Positions 45,398 through 54,718 of a stretch of 64,000 bases of DNA are shown piece by piece (the stretch's first letter is position 1; each line of letters starts with the position of its first letter). The DNA comes from Dolichospermum sp. DET69 (GTDB lineage: Bacteria > Cyanobacteriota > Cyanobacteriia > Cyanobacteriales > Nostocaceae), in NCBI GenBank assembly GCA_017355425.1, contig CP070233.1, positions 2,707,501 through 2,771,500 of the forward strand. The letters run 5' to 3'. A program made the translations under genes and the position numbers. The notes under the pieces are model-generated. The model was not told the origin of the DNA. It did not search any database and saw only the letters and a list, made by a program, of their open reading frames with translations.

Positions 45398-46324
45398 TCA
45401 ACTTTCTGTCTCGCAATCAGGAACACCTTCTCTAAATACTCGACTAGCAAGAATATCTACTGCTTCAATGGTAATTAAATCTTGCTTGTTTAAGAGTTTA
45501 CCACTGCTTAATAAACGATTTGCTTGACGTAAACGCGCTCTATCTATAGCATTACGCACACTTCTAGCATTAGCAAAATGGGGCATAATTTTCCGTTTAA
45601 TTAGATATTCGCGGAAGGCTTTTTCAGCATCGGGACTAAAGCAATAGTTTTGCGCTTGAACTATGGATTGGGCAATAGTCATTAAACTATCAACACCATA
45701 ATCGTTAAATTCAATATGTAGTCCAATGCGGGAATTCATCCCTGGATTACTGTGAAAAAATCTGTCCATGTGGTCTTTATAACCAGCCAGAATGACGACT
45801 AAATCATCACGCTGATTTTCCATGACCTGCATGAGAATTTCTATGGCTTCTAAACCAAAATCTCCTGGATAATCTGGACGGTATAAAGTATATGCCTCAT
45901 CAACTAATAAAACTCCGCCCATGGCATTATTTAATACTTCCCTAGTTTTTGGCGCTGTTTGCCCCATACCTTGCCCAACTAAGTCATCTCGCGTCACCAA
46001 CATGACATTTTCTTTACGGATATATTCTAACCGGTAGAGGATTTCTGCCATTCGCATGGCTACGGTGGTTTTACCCATACCGGGATTACCCAAAAATGTC
46101 ATGTGTAGACTGGGCGCACCTGCATTTAATCCCAAACCTTTGCGGATACGGTCAACTAACAATAAAGCTGCCATTTCTCTAATTTTGTTTTTGACAGACT
46201 TTAAACCAACTAACTCCTGGTCTAATTTATCCAGAATTTCTTGAATATGAGATTCTTGGAAAGCTGCTTCCAAATCTATTCCATCATTTTGATCTATTTG
46301 TTTTTCTAATATCTTTTCCGTCAT
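45398..46324 (-). CDS. CbbX-type AAA+ ATPase
   Basis: Starting at the ATG 46324 (AAAGGTGAT just before it), this 308-aa protein has one AAA+ domain: Walker A GNPGMGKTT (79-87), pore-loop-like LVGQGMGQT (115-123), Walker B GGVLLVDEAYT, sensor-type VVILAGYKDHMDRFF and an arginine-rich RSVRNAIDRARLRQANRLL at the C-terminus. This is the CbbX/CfxQ family, whose best-known member remodels inhibited Rubisco in organisms with red-type Rubisco. Nostocales have green-type Rubisco, so I prefer a general remodelling role. A GTG three codons upstream is possible but less supported. No Rubisco gene is nearby. Confidence 0.85.
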   Translation of the reverse strand: MTEKILEKQIDQNDGIDLEAAFQESHIQEILDKLDQELVGLKSVKNKIREMAALLLVDRIRKGLGLNAGAPSLHMTFLGNPGMGKTTVAMRMAEILYRLEYIRKENVMLVTRDDLVGQGMGQTAPKTREVLNNAMGGVLLVDEAYTLYRPDYPGDFGLEAIEILMQVMENQRDDLVVILAGYKDHMDRFFHSNPGMNSRIGLHIEFNDYGVDSLMTIAQSIVQAQNYCFSPDAEKAFREYLIKRKIMPHFANARSVRNAIDRARLRQANRLLSSGKLLNKQDLITIEAVDILASRVFREGVPDCETES

Positions 46325-46631
46325 GACTATCACCTTTGCTAATGAATTTGATGATAGCGTTAAGTCGGGAAATATAAAAGAACATAATGTTTATATGTCC
46401 GATACATTTTTCTTTCTTATCAATTCCTGAGTTTAGTCATAGAGAAAACATTATGGCAGGAAAAGCCATACAGTAGGGATGCGTTAGTGCCAGCGTAACG
46501 CACCGTTAATCGAGTTTAAGGTGCGTTACGGCTATGCATAACTCACCCTACGAATACTTAGAGTTTTCAATATTGAAATGTTATTACTATATATAATAGA
46601 AATAGAAATTCTATCTTTAGGATTGTCAAAA

Positions 46632-47504
46632 ATGTATCAAATAGACCCACCACTTTCTCCTAAAGAAACATTACCAACAATGTATGATCTTCCTAGCGAA
46701 GACCCGGAGGAACCTGGTTTGCCAGATCAATTTCATCTATTACAACCACAATTATTAGCAGACACATTCCAACCAGTAAATTATCCCAGTCAAGAGATAT
46801 TTACAGGAAGTGATCTAAATCTTTACTATGATTTGCGTCATCCTTCATGGTATAAACGCCCAGATTGGTTTGCAGTTGTCGGTGTTTCATCTCTGTACGA
46901 AAAGAGGGATTTACGGTTAAGTTATGTAGTATGGCAAGAAGCAGTTAATCCTTATATTGTCGTTGAATTACTTTCACCTGGAACAGAAAAGGAAGACTTG
47001 GGAAAAACATTAAGAGATGTCGAAAAACCTCCTGGTAAATGGGAAGTTTACGAACAACTTTTAAGAGTCCCCTATTACGCCATTTTTGATCGTTATAAAT
47101 CTAAATTTAGAATGTTTCAGTTAAATGGCGCTCGTTATACTGAAGTAAATTTATCAGATTTGCGTTTTTGGCTTCCCGAAATAGAATTAGGTTTAGGAGT
47201 GTGGCAAGGAAGTTATAAAAATGTGGAAATGCTTTGGTTACGTTGGTATGATCAAGACGGTAATTGGATTTTAACTCCCACAGAACAAGAAAGGCAAAAA
47301 GCTGAACAAGAACGACAAAAAGCTGAACAAGAACGACAAAAAGCTGAACAAGAACGACAAAAAGCTGAACAAGAAAGGCAAAAAGCTGAACAAGAACGAC
47401 AAAAAGCTGAACAAGAAAGGCAAAAAGCTGAACAAGAACGACAAAAAACAGAAAGATTAATTGCCCAACTGCGAGTGCTTGGCGTTGAACCTGATTTAGA
47501 CTAG
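46632..47504 (+). CDS. Uma2-family protein with C-terminal EQERQKA coiled coil
   Basis: From the ATG at 46632 this protein starts MYQIDPPLSPKETLPTMYDL. It has the larger Uma2 form: RPDWFAVVGVSSLYEKRDLR, then NPYIVVELLSPGTEKEDLGK (the E-x-x-S motif of the nuclease-like core) and the helix PYYAIFDRYKSKFRMFQL. The C-terminus is a highly charged coiled coil made of eight seven-residue repeats (EQERQKA) encoded by a 21-bp minisatellite at 47283-47450. The coiled coil ends with ERLIAQLRVLGVEPDLD, a common tail in this subfamily. I prefer this start to one 18 codons upstream. The repeat number may vary between strains. Confidence 0.85.
   Translation: MYQIDPPLSPKETLPTMYDLPSEDPEEPGLPDQFHLLQPQLLADTFQPVNYPSQEIFTGSDLNLYYDLRHPSWYKRPDWFAVVGVSSLYEKRDLRLSYVVWQEAVNPYIVVELLSPGTEKEDLGKTLRDVEKPPGKWEVYEQLLRVPYYAIFDRYKSKFRMFQLNGARYTEVNLSDLRFWLPEIELGLGVWQGSYKNVEMLWLRWYDQDGNWILTPTEQERQKAEQERQKAEQERQKAEQERQKAEQERQKAEQERQKAEQERQKAEQERQKTERLIAQLRVLGVEPDLD
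47283..47450 (+). repeat. 21-bp coding minisatellite, eight copies
   Basis: Eight copies of a 21-bp unit (GAACAAGAACGACAAAAAGC plus one base) encode EQERQKA. Variants differ by GAAAGGC against GAACGAC in the middle, giving the same Arg residue through synonymous codons. The period is exactly seven codons, one coiled-coil heptad. Confidence 0.95.
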
Positions 47505-47521
47505 ATGCAATCTCTCATCCT

Positions 47522-47696
47522 CTCGTTCCCAGTCTCCGGCTGGGAATGCCCTATAGAGGCTCTGCCTCAGTTTTGATGCTAAAATAAAACGACCACTTAT
47601 TACGAAGAAAGACATCAATACAGGTTGATTTGATTGATTTGTGAGGTTTGAGGCAGAGCCTCTTGAAGGCATTCCCAGTCAGAGACTGGGAACGAG
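47522..47696. mobile_element. MITE-like element, 175 bp with long terminal inverted repeats
   Basis: The ends pair over about 48 bases: CTCGTTCCCAGTCTCCGGCT at the left and the reverse complement of AGTCAGAGACTGGGAACGAG at the right, continuing through GAGGCTCTGCCTCA / TGAGGCAGAGCCTC. Each end also folds on itself (TTCCCAGTCTCCGGCTGGGAA). Only AT-rich DNA lies between. There is no transposase gene, so this is a non-autonomous element or a repetitive hairpin. It occupies most of the gap between the Uma2 gene and the convergent RND gene, and may serve as a terminator for both. Confidence 0.75.
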
Positions 47697-47715
47697 TGAA
47701 ATCCTGTTTACAGAT

Positions 47716-50700
47716 TTATGAATGCGGATACTTATTAATAGGTTGCAAACGCTGACGAATTGTACCAACGATGATGTAGAGAATGGGGACAATAAATAAA
47801 CTCAAAAAAGTCGCCACAAACATTCCCCCAAATACAGCAGTACCCAGAGATTGACGACTTGCTGCACCTGCTCCTGTGGCAGTTGCGAGGGGAAAAATCC
47901 CCAACAAAGTAGAAAAAGCCGTCATGAGAATGGGACGTAAACGACCTTGTGCTGCTTCTACTGCGGCTTTAGTAATTGATAAACCTTGCTCTTGTAATTG
48001 GTTAGCAAATTCCACAATTAAAATCGCATTTTTACTAGCTAAACCTATTAACATTACTAACCCTACTTGGCAAAATACATCATTATTTAAACCTCTTAAT
48101 GATTGTGATGCTAAAGCTCCCATAATCGCTAAAGGAACTGAAAGCATAATAATTAAAGGATCAACATAATTTTCATATTGAGCAGCTAAGACCAAAAAGA
48201 CGAAAAGTAATCCCAAACCAAAAATGATTGGTGCTTGTCCACCAGATTGTTTTTCCTCAGCAGTAATACCTGACCATTCATATCCCATACTTGTGGGTAA
48301 TATCTTTTTAGCTAGTTGTTCCATAGCCAGGGTTGCTTGTCCAGAACTAGCACCAGGAGCAGGAGAACCGTTAATTTCAATGGAACGAAATAAGTTGTAG
48401 TGATTGATAGTTTGCGCTCCTGTTGTGGGAGTTAATTTCACTAAACTACTCAAAGGAATCATCTGATTAGTTGCAGAACGCACATTTAATAAACCGATAT
48501 CATCAGGGTTAGAGCGAAACTGAGCATCTGCTTGGATATATACTCGATATGTGCGAGACAGGAAATTAAAATCATTGACATATCGTGAACCTAAGTAAGT
48601 TTGTAGGGTTTTAAAAATATCGTCAATGGCAACTTGCAGAGATTTAGCTTTATTGCGGTCAACTTCAATTAAAATTTGTGGTGTATTGGCTGTAAAAGTG
48701 CTAAATACAGCTTGCAGTCCGGGGGTTTTATTACCCTGCATCATGAACTGTCCAACCGTTTGCAGCATCGAATTTAAGCTGTTTGTTCCTGCTATATCTT
48801 GTAACTGGAATTGGAAACCACTAAAACTACCTAAACCGCGAATTGCGGGGGGATTCACTGGGAAAACTCTGGCTTCGGTAATTCCTGAAAAGCTTTTTCT
48901 TAAATTACCAATAATGGCTTGTACAGATTGATTGGGTTGTTTCCGTTCATCCCAGGATTTGAGGGTTGTAAAAATTATGCCACTGTTAGCGGTACTACCA
49001 CTAAAACCAAAACCACCAATGGCAAAAGTACCTGTAACTTCGGGTAATTTGAGAATTTTGGCTTCTACTTCACTCATAACTTTACTGGTGTATTTGAGTG
49101 AAGAACCTTCTGGACCTTGGATAATGGTGATGAAATAACCTTGGTCTTCGTCGGGAAGAAATGCTGTGGGTACAGTCATATAAAGCCAAGCTGTGAAACC
49201 CAATAAACCAATAAATGCGAGAACAACTATTGCTTTAATTTTTGTCAAAAATTTTAAAGATCTTTCATATCCCCCACGCATGGCTTCTAAAAACCAGTTA
49301 ATTCTCCCAAATACCCAACCAATAATCCCTTTAGGTGCGGGTCTTTGCCTTAATAACAAGGCAGAAAGAGACGGTGTGAGGGTGAGAGCCAAAAATGTGG
49401 AAATGGCAATAGAAAAGGCAATTGTCAGCGCAAATTGTTTGTAAATTTGTCCCGTTGAACCAGGGAAAAAGGCGACAGGGACAAATACTGCCATTAATAC
49501 CAATGAAGTCGCAATTACAGCCCCAAATAGCTCTTGCATGGAGACTGAAGCCGCTTCACGAGGTGACATTCCTTTTTCTTGGATTAAGCGGGAGATATTT
49601 TCCACTACAATAATTGCGTCATCAACTACCATTCCCGTTGCTAGGGTTAAACCAAACATGGTTAAGGTGTTGACAGAAAATCCAAAGGCTTTGACAAAGG
49701 CAAAAGTCCCAACTAAAGATAGAGGAATGGTGATAACCGGAATTAACGTTGTGCGCCAATCTTGTAAGAAGATAAAGATGACAAGAATTACCAGAGCGAT
49801 CGCTTCTAAGAGAGTTTTTACTACTTCTGCCAGAGATTCTTCTACAATGGTAGTGGTGTCAAATGCCACTTGATATTTCATCCCTGGAGGAAAGCTTTGG
49901 GACAATCGCGCCATTTCCTTTTTGACTAAATTAGCAACGTCTAAAACATTACTTCCCGGTGTCGGAAATATCCCTAACCCTACACCTTCATTACCCTTAA
50001 AGCGAAGAAATGAGCTATAGTTTTGAGCGCCTAGTTCTGCTCTTCCCACATCTTTTAACTTAATCAAACTACTGTCAGCAGCAGTTTTAATGACTAAATT
50101 ATCAAATTCCTCAACTTCTGTCAGCCTACTAACTGCCCTCAAATCAATTTGATACATTTGACCATCTACGGCTGGCTGTTGTCCAATTTGCCCCGCACCT
50201 ATCTGTAAATTTTGTTCATTAAGGGCATTAATTACATCACCAGTAGTTAAATTCCGACTAGCCAGTTTATTGGGGTCAAGCCATAGCCGCATTGCATAGC
50301 GGCGTTCACCAAAAATCCGCGCTTCACTGACACCTTTGATGCGTTTGAGGGAGTCTACTAAATATAAATCTGCATAATTACTTAAAAAGATATTATCTAA
50401 GGCTTTGTTGTCACTGTATAAACCCATCGCTAACAGAATGTTATTAGACTGTTTACTCACAGTCACTCCCGTTTGCTTGACACTATCTGGTAATTGGGGT
50501 TCAGCGGAGGTAACGCGATTTTGCACGTCAACAGCAGCAATATCCTTATCCTTTGAGGCATCAAATGTCACAGTAATTATGCTACTACCATCATTACTAC
50601 TGCTCGAAGTCATATATTTAATGCCTTCAACACCGTTAATTTGCCGCTCTAAAATGGTTGTTACGGTACTTTCGACAATTTCCGCACTAGCGCCAACATA

Positions 50701-50847
50701 ATTAGAACTGACAATAATCTGCGTGGGACTAATTTCTGGATACTGGGCTGTGGGTAATGTGGGAATACTGATTGCCCCGACTAGCAAAATGATAATAGCG
50801 CAGACACTAGTAAATACAGGTCGCTTAATAAAAAAGTCAACAAACAT
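47716..50847 (-). CDS. RND-family multidrug efflux pump, inner-membrane component
   Basis: From the ATG at 50847 this protein has 1043 residues and starts MFVDFFIKRPVFTSVCAIII, the conserved beginning of AcrB/HAE1 pumps. Twelve membrane segments and two periplasmic porter domains are expected; LTLATGMVVDDAIIVVENIS contains the conserved proton-relay Asp pair, and LVMLIGLASKNAILIVEFAN is the C-terminal relay region. It drives export of hydrophobic compounds with the fusion protein encoded just upstream (50968-52272) and an outer-membrane channel not found here. An in-frame ATG 27 codons further upstream is translated from a heptamer repeat (YYLLPITYYLLPIT) and should not be used as start. It follows the fusion-protein gene by about 120 bp in the same direction. 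Confidence 0.93.
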   Translation of the reverse strand: MFVDFFIKRPVFTSVCAIIILLVGAISIPTLPTAQYPEISPTQIIVSSNYVGASAEIVESTVTTILERQINGVEGIKYMTSSSSNDGSSIITVTFDASKDKDIAAVDVQNRVTSAEPQLPDSVKQTGVTVSKQSNNILLAMGLYSDNKALDNIFLSNYADLYLVDSLKRIKGVSEARIFGERRYAMRLWLDPNKLASRNLTTGDVINALNEQNLQIGAGQIGQQPAVDGQMYQIDLRAVSRLTEVEEFDNLVIKTAADSSLIKLKDVGRAELGAQNYSSFLRFKGNEGVGLGIFPTPGSNVLDVANLVKKEMARLSQSFPPGMKYQVAFDTTTIVEESLAEVVKTLLEAIALVILVIFIFLQDWRTTLIPVITIPLSLVGTFAFVKAFGFSVNTLTMFGLTLATGMVVDDAIIVVENISRLIQEKGMSPREAASVSMQELFGAVIATSLVLMAVFVPVAFFPGSTGQIYKQFALTIAFSIAISTFLALTLTPSLSALLLRQRPAPKGIIGWVFGRINWFLEAMRGGYERSLKFLTKIKAIVVLAFIGLLGFTAWLYMTVPTAFLPDEDQGYFITIIQGPEGSSLKYTSKVMSEVEAKILKLPEVTGTFAIGGFGFSGSTANSGIIFTTLKSWDERKQPNQSVQAIIGNLRKSFSGITEARVFPVNPPAIRGLGSFSGFQFQLQDIAGTNSLNSMLQTVGQFMMQGNKTPGLQAVFSTFTANTPQILIEVDRNKAKSLQVAIDDIFKTLQTYLGSRYVNDFNFLSRTYRVYIQADAQFRSNPDDIGLLNVRSATNQMIPLSSLVKLTPTTGAQTINHYNLFRSIEINGSPAPGASSGQATLAMEQLAKKILPTSMGYEWSGITAEEKQSGGQAPIIFGLGLLFVFLVLAAQYENYVDPLIIMLSVPLAIMGALASQSLRGLNNDVFCQVGLVMLIGLASKNAILIVEFANQLQEQGLSITKAAVEAAQGRLRPILMTAFSTLLGIFPLATATGAGAASRQSLGTAVFGGMFVATFLSLFIVPILYIIVGTIRQRLQPINKYPHS

Positions 50848-50850
50848 AAA

Positions 50851-50920
50851 TTGGTAATAGGTAATAGGTAATAGGTAATAGGTAATAGGTAATAGGTAAT
50901 AGGTAATTGGTAATTGGTAA
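50851..50920. repeat. STRR heptamer array (GGTAATA)
   Basis: About ten copies of a seven-base unit GGTAATA (TATTACC on the minus strand), with two GGTAATT variants at the right end, sit between the fusion-protein gene and the RND pump gene. They leave no ribosome-binding site in front of the pump start. A second set of GACCACTAACAACT repeats follows at about 50930-50966. STRR heptamers are characteristic of heterocystous cyanobacteria. Confidence 0.92.
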
Positions 50921-50967
50921 CTGAACAACTGACCACTAACAACTGACCACTAACAACTGACAACTGA

Positions 50968-52272
50968 CTAATTCTCAGGAATTACTGGAAGTCCATCTCT
51001 GAGATTTTGGATTCCCGAAATAATCAGTTTTTCATCTTGTTGTAATCCTTCAATCACTTGGTAATCATTACCTCTAATATTGCCTAACTTTACTTGTTTT
51101 TGTTTAGCTATTAATTGAGAAACACCTTGAGGAGATTTTTCTGTTTTGGCGACAAATACAAAGGTTTCTCCAGCTATGCGAGATATGGCTGTAGTCGGAA
51201 CTACTACCCCAGAACGTTGATTCCAAATTACTTTAGCCCGAATTATTTGATTTGCTCGTAGTAGTCCGTTGGAGTTGTTGTAAAGGGTTTTAACTAATAT
51301 TGATTGAGAGTTATTTGTGATATTGGGAGAAATAAAGAATACGCTAGTATTAGCAATGATTTGACCTTGGGCGTTAATTAATTCCACTGGTAATCCTTGG
51401 CGCAATTGCGTGCCTTTTTCCAAGGGAACAGGAATTTTAACTTCTAAAGGTTGGTTTTGGGTAATAGTAGCTAATGGTGTGGAAGTATTGACAAAATCAC
51501 CAACTTTAACGGGAATATCACCAACAGTTCCCGCAAAGGGAGCAGTAATTTTATAATATTGAAGTTGAACTTGTTGTTGTCTAATATTAGCATCAGCTTG
51601 TTGTAAGGATTTTTGTACCTGGGATATGGTAGCTATTTGCGCTTGAATGCGGGAATCTATCGCCCCTAGTTGGGCTTTTGCTGTAGCCAGTTTGTTGGCA
51701 TATAAATCTTGAGTTTGACGCGATACAGCCCCTTGTGCGGCTAATTCAGAATAGCGATTATAATCTTGTTGGTTTAAGCGGACATCTGCAATATTTGCTA
51801 ACCGTTCTGCTTGCAAAGATTTCAGGGTAGCGCGAACATTTTCTAATTGCGCTTGTGAACCTTGACCAGCAGCAGATAAACTACTAACTGCGGCTTGTTG
51901 TTGTCGAGAATCTATTTGCAGAATTGCAGTACCAGGGGTAACTGAATCTCCTGACTTGACGAATATTTGCGAAACTTGACCTTGAATTCTGGGTTGAAGA
52001 TTGACTGAACGCCGAGATTCCAAACTGGCTATATATTCTGTACTATCTTCGACTGTACCTGTTTGTACTGGTGATAGTTTAACTTTAACTCCTGGAGGTG
52101 GAGCATTAGCCACTGCTGGATTTGGTTTTTCAGGAGTTAGCAATTTCCAAGCAATTCCACTCACACCCCCAATCAATAATAGTGCAGCTAATAGTAAGCG
52201 CGGCCACCGTCTTGATTTAGGGAGAGACGGAGAAATTTTTTTAACATCAGTTTGAGGCTCAGGTAATGTCAT
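50968..52272 (-). CDS. RND efflux membrane fusion protein
   Basis: Starting at ATG 52272 (MTLPEPQTDVKKISPSLPKS), this 434-aa protein has one N-terminal membrane anchor (RLLLAALLLIGGVSGIAWKL), a lipoyl half-motif near VNLQPRIQGQVSQIFVKSGD, a long helical hairpin (LQAERLANIADVRLNQQDYN region), the second lipoyl half and barrel APFAGTVGDIPVKVGDFVNT, and a C-terminal membrane-proximal domain (VVVPTTAISRIAGETFVFVA). This is the AcrA/MexA architecture. It links the pump 47716-50847 to an outer-membrane channel. An upstream ATG at 52371 would add 33 residues without family support. The pair forms an operon interrupted only by the STRR array. Confidence 0.9.
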   Translation of the reverse strand: MTLPEPQTDVKKISPSLPKSRRWPRLLLAALLLIGGVSGIAWKLLTPEKPNPAVANAPPPGVKVKLSPVQTGTVEDSTEYIASLESRRSVNLQPRIQGQVSQIFVKSGDSVTPGTAILQIDSRQQQAAVSSLSAAGQGSQAQLENVRATLKSLQAERLANIADVRLNQQDYNRYSELAAQGAVSRQTQDLYANKLATAKAQLGAIDSRIQAQIATISQVQKSLQQADANIRQQQVQLQYYKITAPFAGTVGDIPVKVGDFVNTSTPLATITQNQPLEVKIPVPLEKGTQLRQGLPVELINAQGQIIANTSVFFISPNITNNSQSILVKTLYNNSNGLLRANQIIRAKVIWNQRSGVVVPTTAISRIAGETFVFVAKTEKSPQGVSQLIAKQKQVKLGNIRGNDYQVIEGLQQDEKLIISGIQNLRDGLPVIPEN

Positions 52273-52692
52273 AGTTGATAATAATTTGAAGTAATAAATA
52301 GTTAAAACTCTATCTCTATCTGTAATGATGTTGATTTGGCAATTCCTCATTGAAAAGAATCGCAGTGCCAAAAATAATGTGTTAACTAATTTTAATATAC
52401 AGGTTTTACAATTTTTTACAATTTATGGGAAAAATAATTATTTTCTGAATTTAGTCATAGAGAAAACATTATCTACTTTAGCTCACCTTCAATATAGAAA
52501 CAGCCTGATTTGGTTGTTAGTGTCTTAAATTGCTGGATTTTTGCTGTTTTGTACTAGTAGAACTATTCTATAAATAAGTAGGGATCAATATTTTTATCTG
52601 TGGAACTTTGTAACCATAAGTAGGAAAATTATTGCAGCTACTATTTCCCCGACTAAAATTTGAATCAAGCTGTTATTAACATCAAAATCAAC
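52273..52692. other. Gene-free promoter region between divergent genes
   Basis: This AT-rich stretch separates the efflux operon from the secreted small protein. It contains TTTAGTCATAGAGAAAACAT at about 52450, which also occurs near 46431. A short open frame (52325-52528) is not convincing. No gene or clear promoter consensus was assigned. Confidence 0.5.
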
Positions 52693-53097
52693 ATGATTAA
52701 TAAATTAACACAACGGTTATTGACTTTGGCTCTGATTTTTGCTATTACTTTTTTCTCCTGGGAAGTTCCTGTTGCTTGGGCAAATCACTTTTTCAGTAAC
52801 TCTGGAGAAATTAGCGATAATATCAAATTATCTGAATATGATTTTACTCCCCAAGAAAATCAAGCACTGCAAGCTATTCGTCAGCGTCGAAATAAAGAAA
52901 TTGCCGCAATTTTAGATGTATCTCAACGTAATTTACTGGCACATGAATTACACGATGGTAATAATATTGATCAAGCTTTAGAAGCAATAAATTTAAGTTC
53001 TGAACAACGAGAATTAGTAAGTTCTATAAACGTATTCACTAATTTAAAATTGAAGGGAATTTTTTCTCGGCATGATTTACTTGATAGTCATAGATAA
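52693..53097 (+). CDS. Small exported protein, Spy/CpxP-like
   Basis: From the ATG 52693 this 134-aa protein has a clear signal peptide (MINKLTQRLLTLALIFAITF, with cleavage after VAWA). The mature part is helical with two motifs resembling the LTxxQ signature of Spy/CpxP-type periplasmic chaperones: DFTPQENQALQAIRQRRNKE and LSSEQRELVSSINVF. The conserved second motif is shifted, so this is a weak family call. A TTG start 11 codons upstream is possible but would lengthen the N-region unusually. A periplasmic chaperone or stress role is inferred. Confidence 0.65.
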   Translation: MINKLTQRLLTLALIFAITFFSWEVPVAWANHFFSNSGEISDNIKLSEYDFTPQENQALQAIRQRRNKEIAAILDVSQRNLLAHELHDGNNIDQALEAINLSSEQRELVSSINVFTNLKLKGIFSRHDLLDSHR

Positions 53098-53554
53098 GGT
53101 TAGAGATTGGCAATGATCAATTATGCCAGTTGTGGGAAATATGACTTTTCTACAACTGGTAATATTAGGTAAACTGTCTGAATCAGGATGTCCAGGATTA
53201 AAGGATGAACAGGATGAAAGCAATCAATTGTAAAGTATTTATTTATAGAATTTAGTTCTTTATTAATCGCACCTTAATTATCCAAGTAGGCGCAAATTAA
53301 ATTACTTTTTGTTACAGCCAGTCTGTGTCATATAAAGCAAACATCCCACCGTTTAGGTATAGATGGCTTCCCAGATTTATAGTAATTTTTATACAAAGTT
53401 TCTTTCCGTTAATCCATATTGTAATAAAATATATGAATCAACAACATACTTCACTGGTATAATGTTTTAATACTTGTAAGCAAAATGACTTTCAACCATA
53501 TCATCTGCTACACCAAAACATTTGATATAAAAATCCCATTATTAATTAAATTAA
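53098..53554. other. Gene-free spacer with hairpin and dispersed repeat
   Basis: A stem CCAGTTGT/ACAACTGG (53126-53159) lies shortly after the secreted protein gene and may terminate it. AATCAGGATGTCCAGGATTA at about 53179 is the inverted form of part of the 74-bp repeat near 73 and 894. No gene is seen in the rest. Confidence 0.55.
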
Positions 53555-54475
53555 ATGACCCGTCAATCTCATGACCAATTTGCCAAAGAATATTTAGAGG
53601 AATTACTAACACCTCTAGGGACAATTAAGAAAAGCGAAAAAGTCAAAAGTGAAATTCAAGAAATAGATGTATAGTTTGAACCATTTTCTCCACAACCTCA
53701 AAAAAATCTACCTTTAGGGTTATTAGGAAAAATGGCAACAACTCCCTGTTTGTTTGAGCCTTTTCGCAACCCACCATTTGAGGTAGAAATTCGTAGTTGT
53801 TTCCTGAAACTATATGCTGTTCATGGTGATGTATTAAGGAAATCTAAACGGGAAAATAGAACTATTCCTGAAGCTGAATTACCAATATTATGGATTTTAA
53901 CACCAACATTTTCACCTCGGATGATCGCAGAATCAGGGGCAATTGAGCGTGAAGAAAATTGGTGTAAAGGAGTTTATTTTCTGCCAAATATTATGAAAAC
54001 AGCAATAGTTGTTATTCATCAATTACCAGAAAATGAAGATACATTATGGTTGAGAGTATTAGGAAAAGGAGGAACACAAAAAAAAGCGGTAGAAGAGTTA
54101 ACTCAAATACCAGAACAGAACCCTTTTAAGGAGAATTTATTGGTAATTTTAGCCGATTGGCGCAAAAACTTAGAATTGAGAGATAATTTAAGTAGAGATG
54201 AAGAGGAAGTAATTATGAACTTATCACCAGCTTATTTACAACAAATAGAAGATTGGAAGCAAGAAGGAAAGCAGGAAGGAAAGCAAGAGGGAAAACAAGA
54301 GGGACAACTTTTAATGATCACTTTTCTTCTAGAAGGGAGATTTGGTACTTTAGATTCTGAATTATCTAGTTTAGTAGAAAAGATTGCCCAAATGCCTATT
54401 TTAGAACGCACTCAGTTACTACTTTCTTTGGTGAATTTATCTCGTGAGGAATTACTAGAAAGATTGAAGAAATAA
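53555..54475 (+). pseudogene. DUF4351/Rpn-type protein with an in-frame amber codon
   Basis: Reading from the ATG at 53555 gives MTRQSHDQFAKEYLEELLTP and continues to EIQEIDV, then TAG at 53672-53674 (codon 40), then FEPFSPQPQKNLPLGLLGK and the rest in the same frame to 54475. Relatives have tryptophan at this site (EIDVWFEP), so TGG to TAG is a single change. The remaining 247-residue frame from 53732 keeps the Rpn-like region and the C-terminal DUF4351 (ITFLLEGRFGTLDSELSSLV), with a KQEG repeat linker before it. The family is related to recombination-promoting nucleases and is common in cyanobacteria. The downstream frame could still be translated, but it lacks the N-terminal part. I call it a pseudogene. 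Confidence 0.8.
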
Positions 54476-54488
54476 CGTAAATTTAATC

Positions 54489-54512
54489 AAATCCCCCTTT
54501 TTAGGGGGATTT
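54489..54512 (+). terminator. Hairpin after the DUF4351 gene
   Basis: AAATCCCCC and GGGGGATTT pair around TTTTTA, 13 bp after the stop. It resembles an intrinsic terminator, although the U-tract is short, and it may also be a small dispersed repeat. Confidence 0.55.
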
Positions 54513-54718
54513 AGTGTCATCAAAAAACCTGATAATTATAACTAATTTTACTCCTGATTTCTCAACTTTGCTTATTTCTGCAATTGTTAAAAATAGTAGT
54601 CAGGCAAATAGCACATTGCCACTGCTAATAGGCATTTATGAGAAATTGAAGTTATAGTTTTGATTCAGTTGGATTGATGGTTTTTGTAGAATGATTCTTT
54701 TAAAAGAGGTGAGTGATT

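Noticed and set aside
46429-46455. Shared 20-odd-bp sequence near 46431 and 52450 as a regulatory operator
   Set aside because: Two copies in unrelated contexts with no symmetry; more likely a dispersed repeat fragment.
50848-50928. N-terminal extension of the RND pump
   Set aside because: It reads YYLLPITYYLLPIT from STRR heptamers; the family start MFVDFFIKRPVF is at 50847.
47716-52272. RND pump and fusion protein as the exporter for the RTX proteins
   Set aside because: RTX exoproteins use an ABC-type (HlyB) exporter with a HlyD adaptor; the pump here is proton-driven and has AcrB features.
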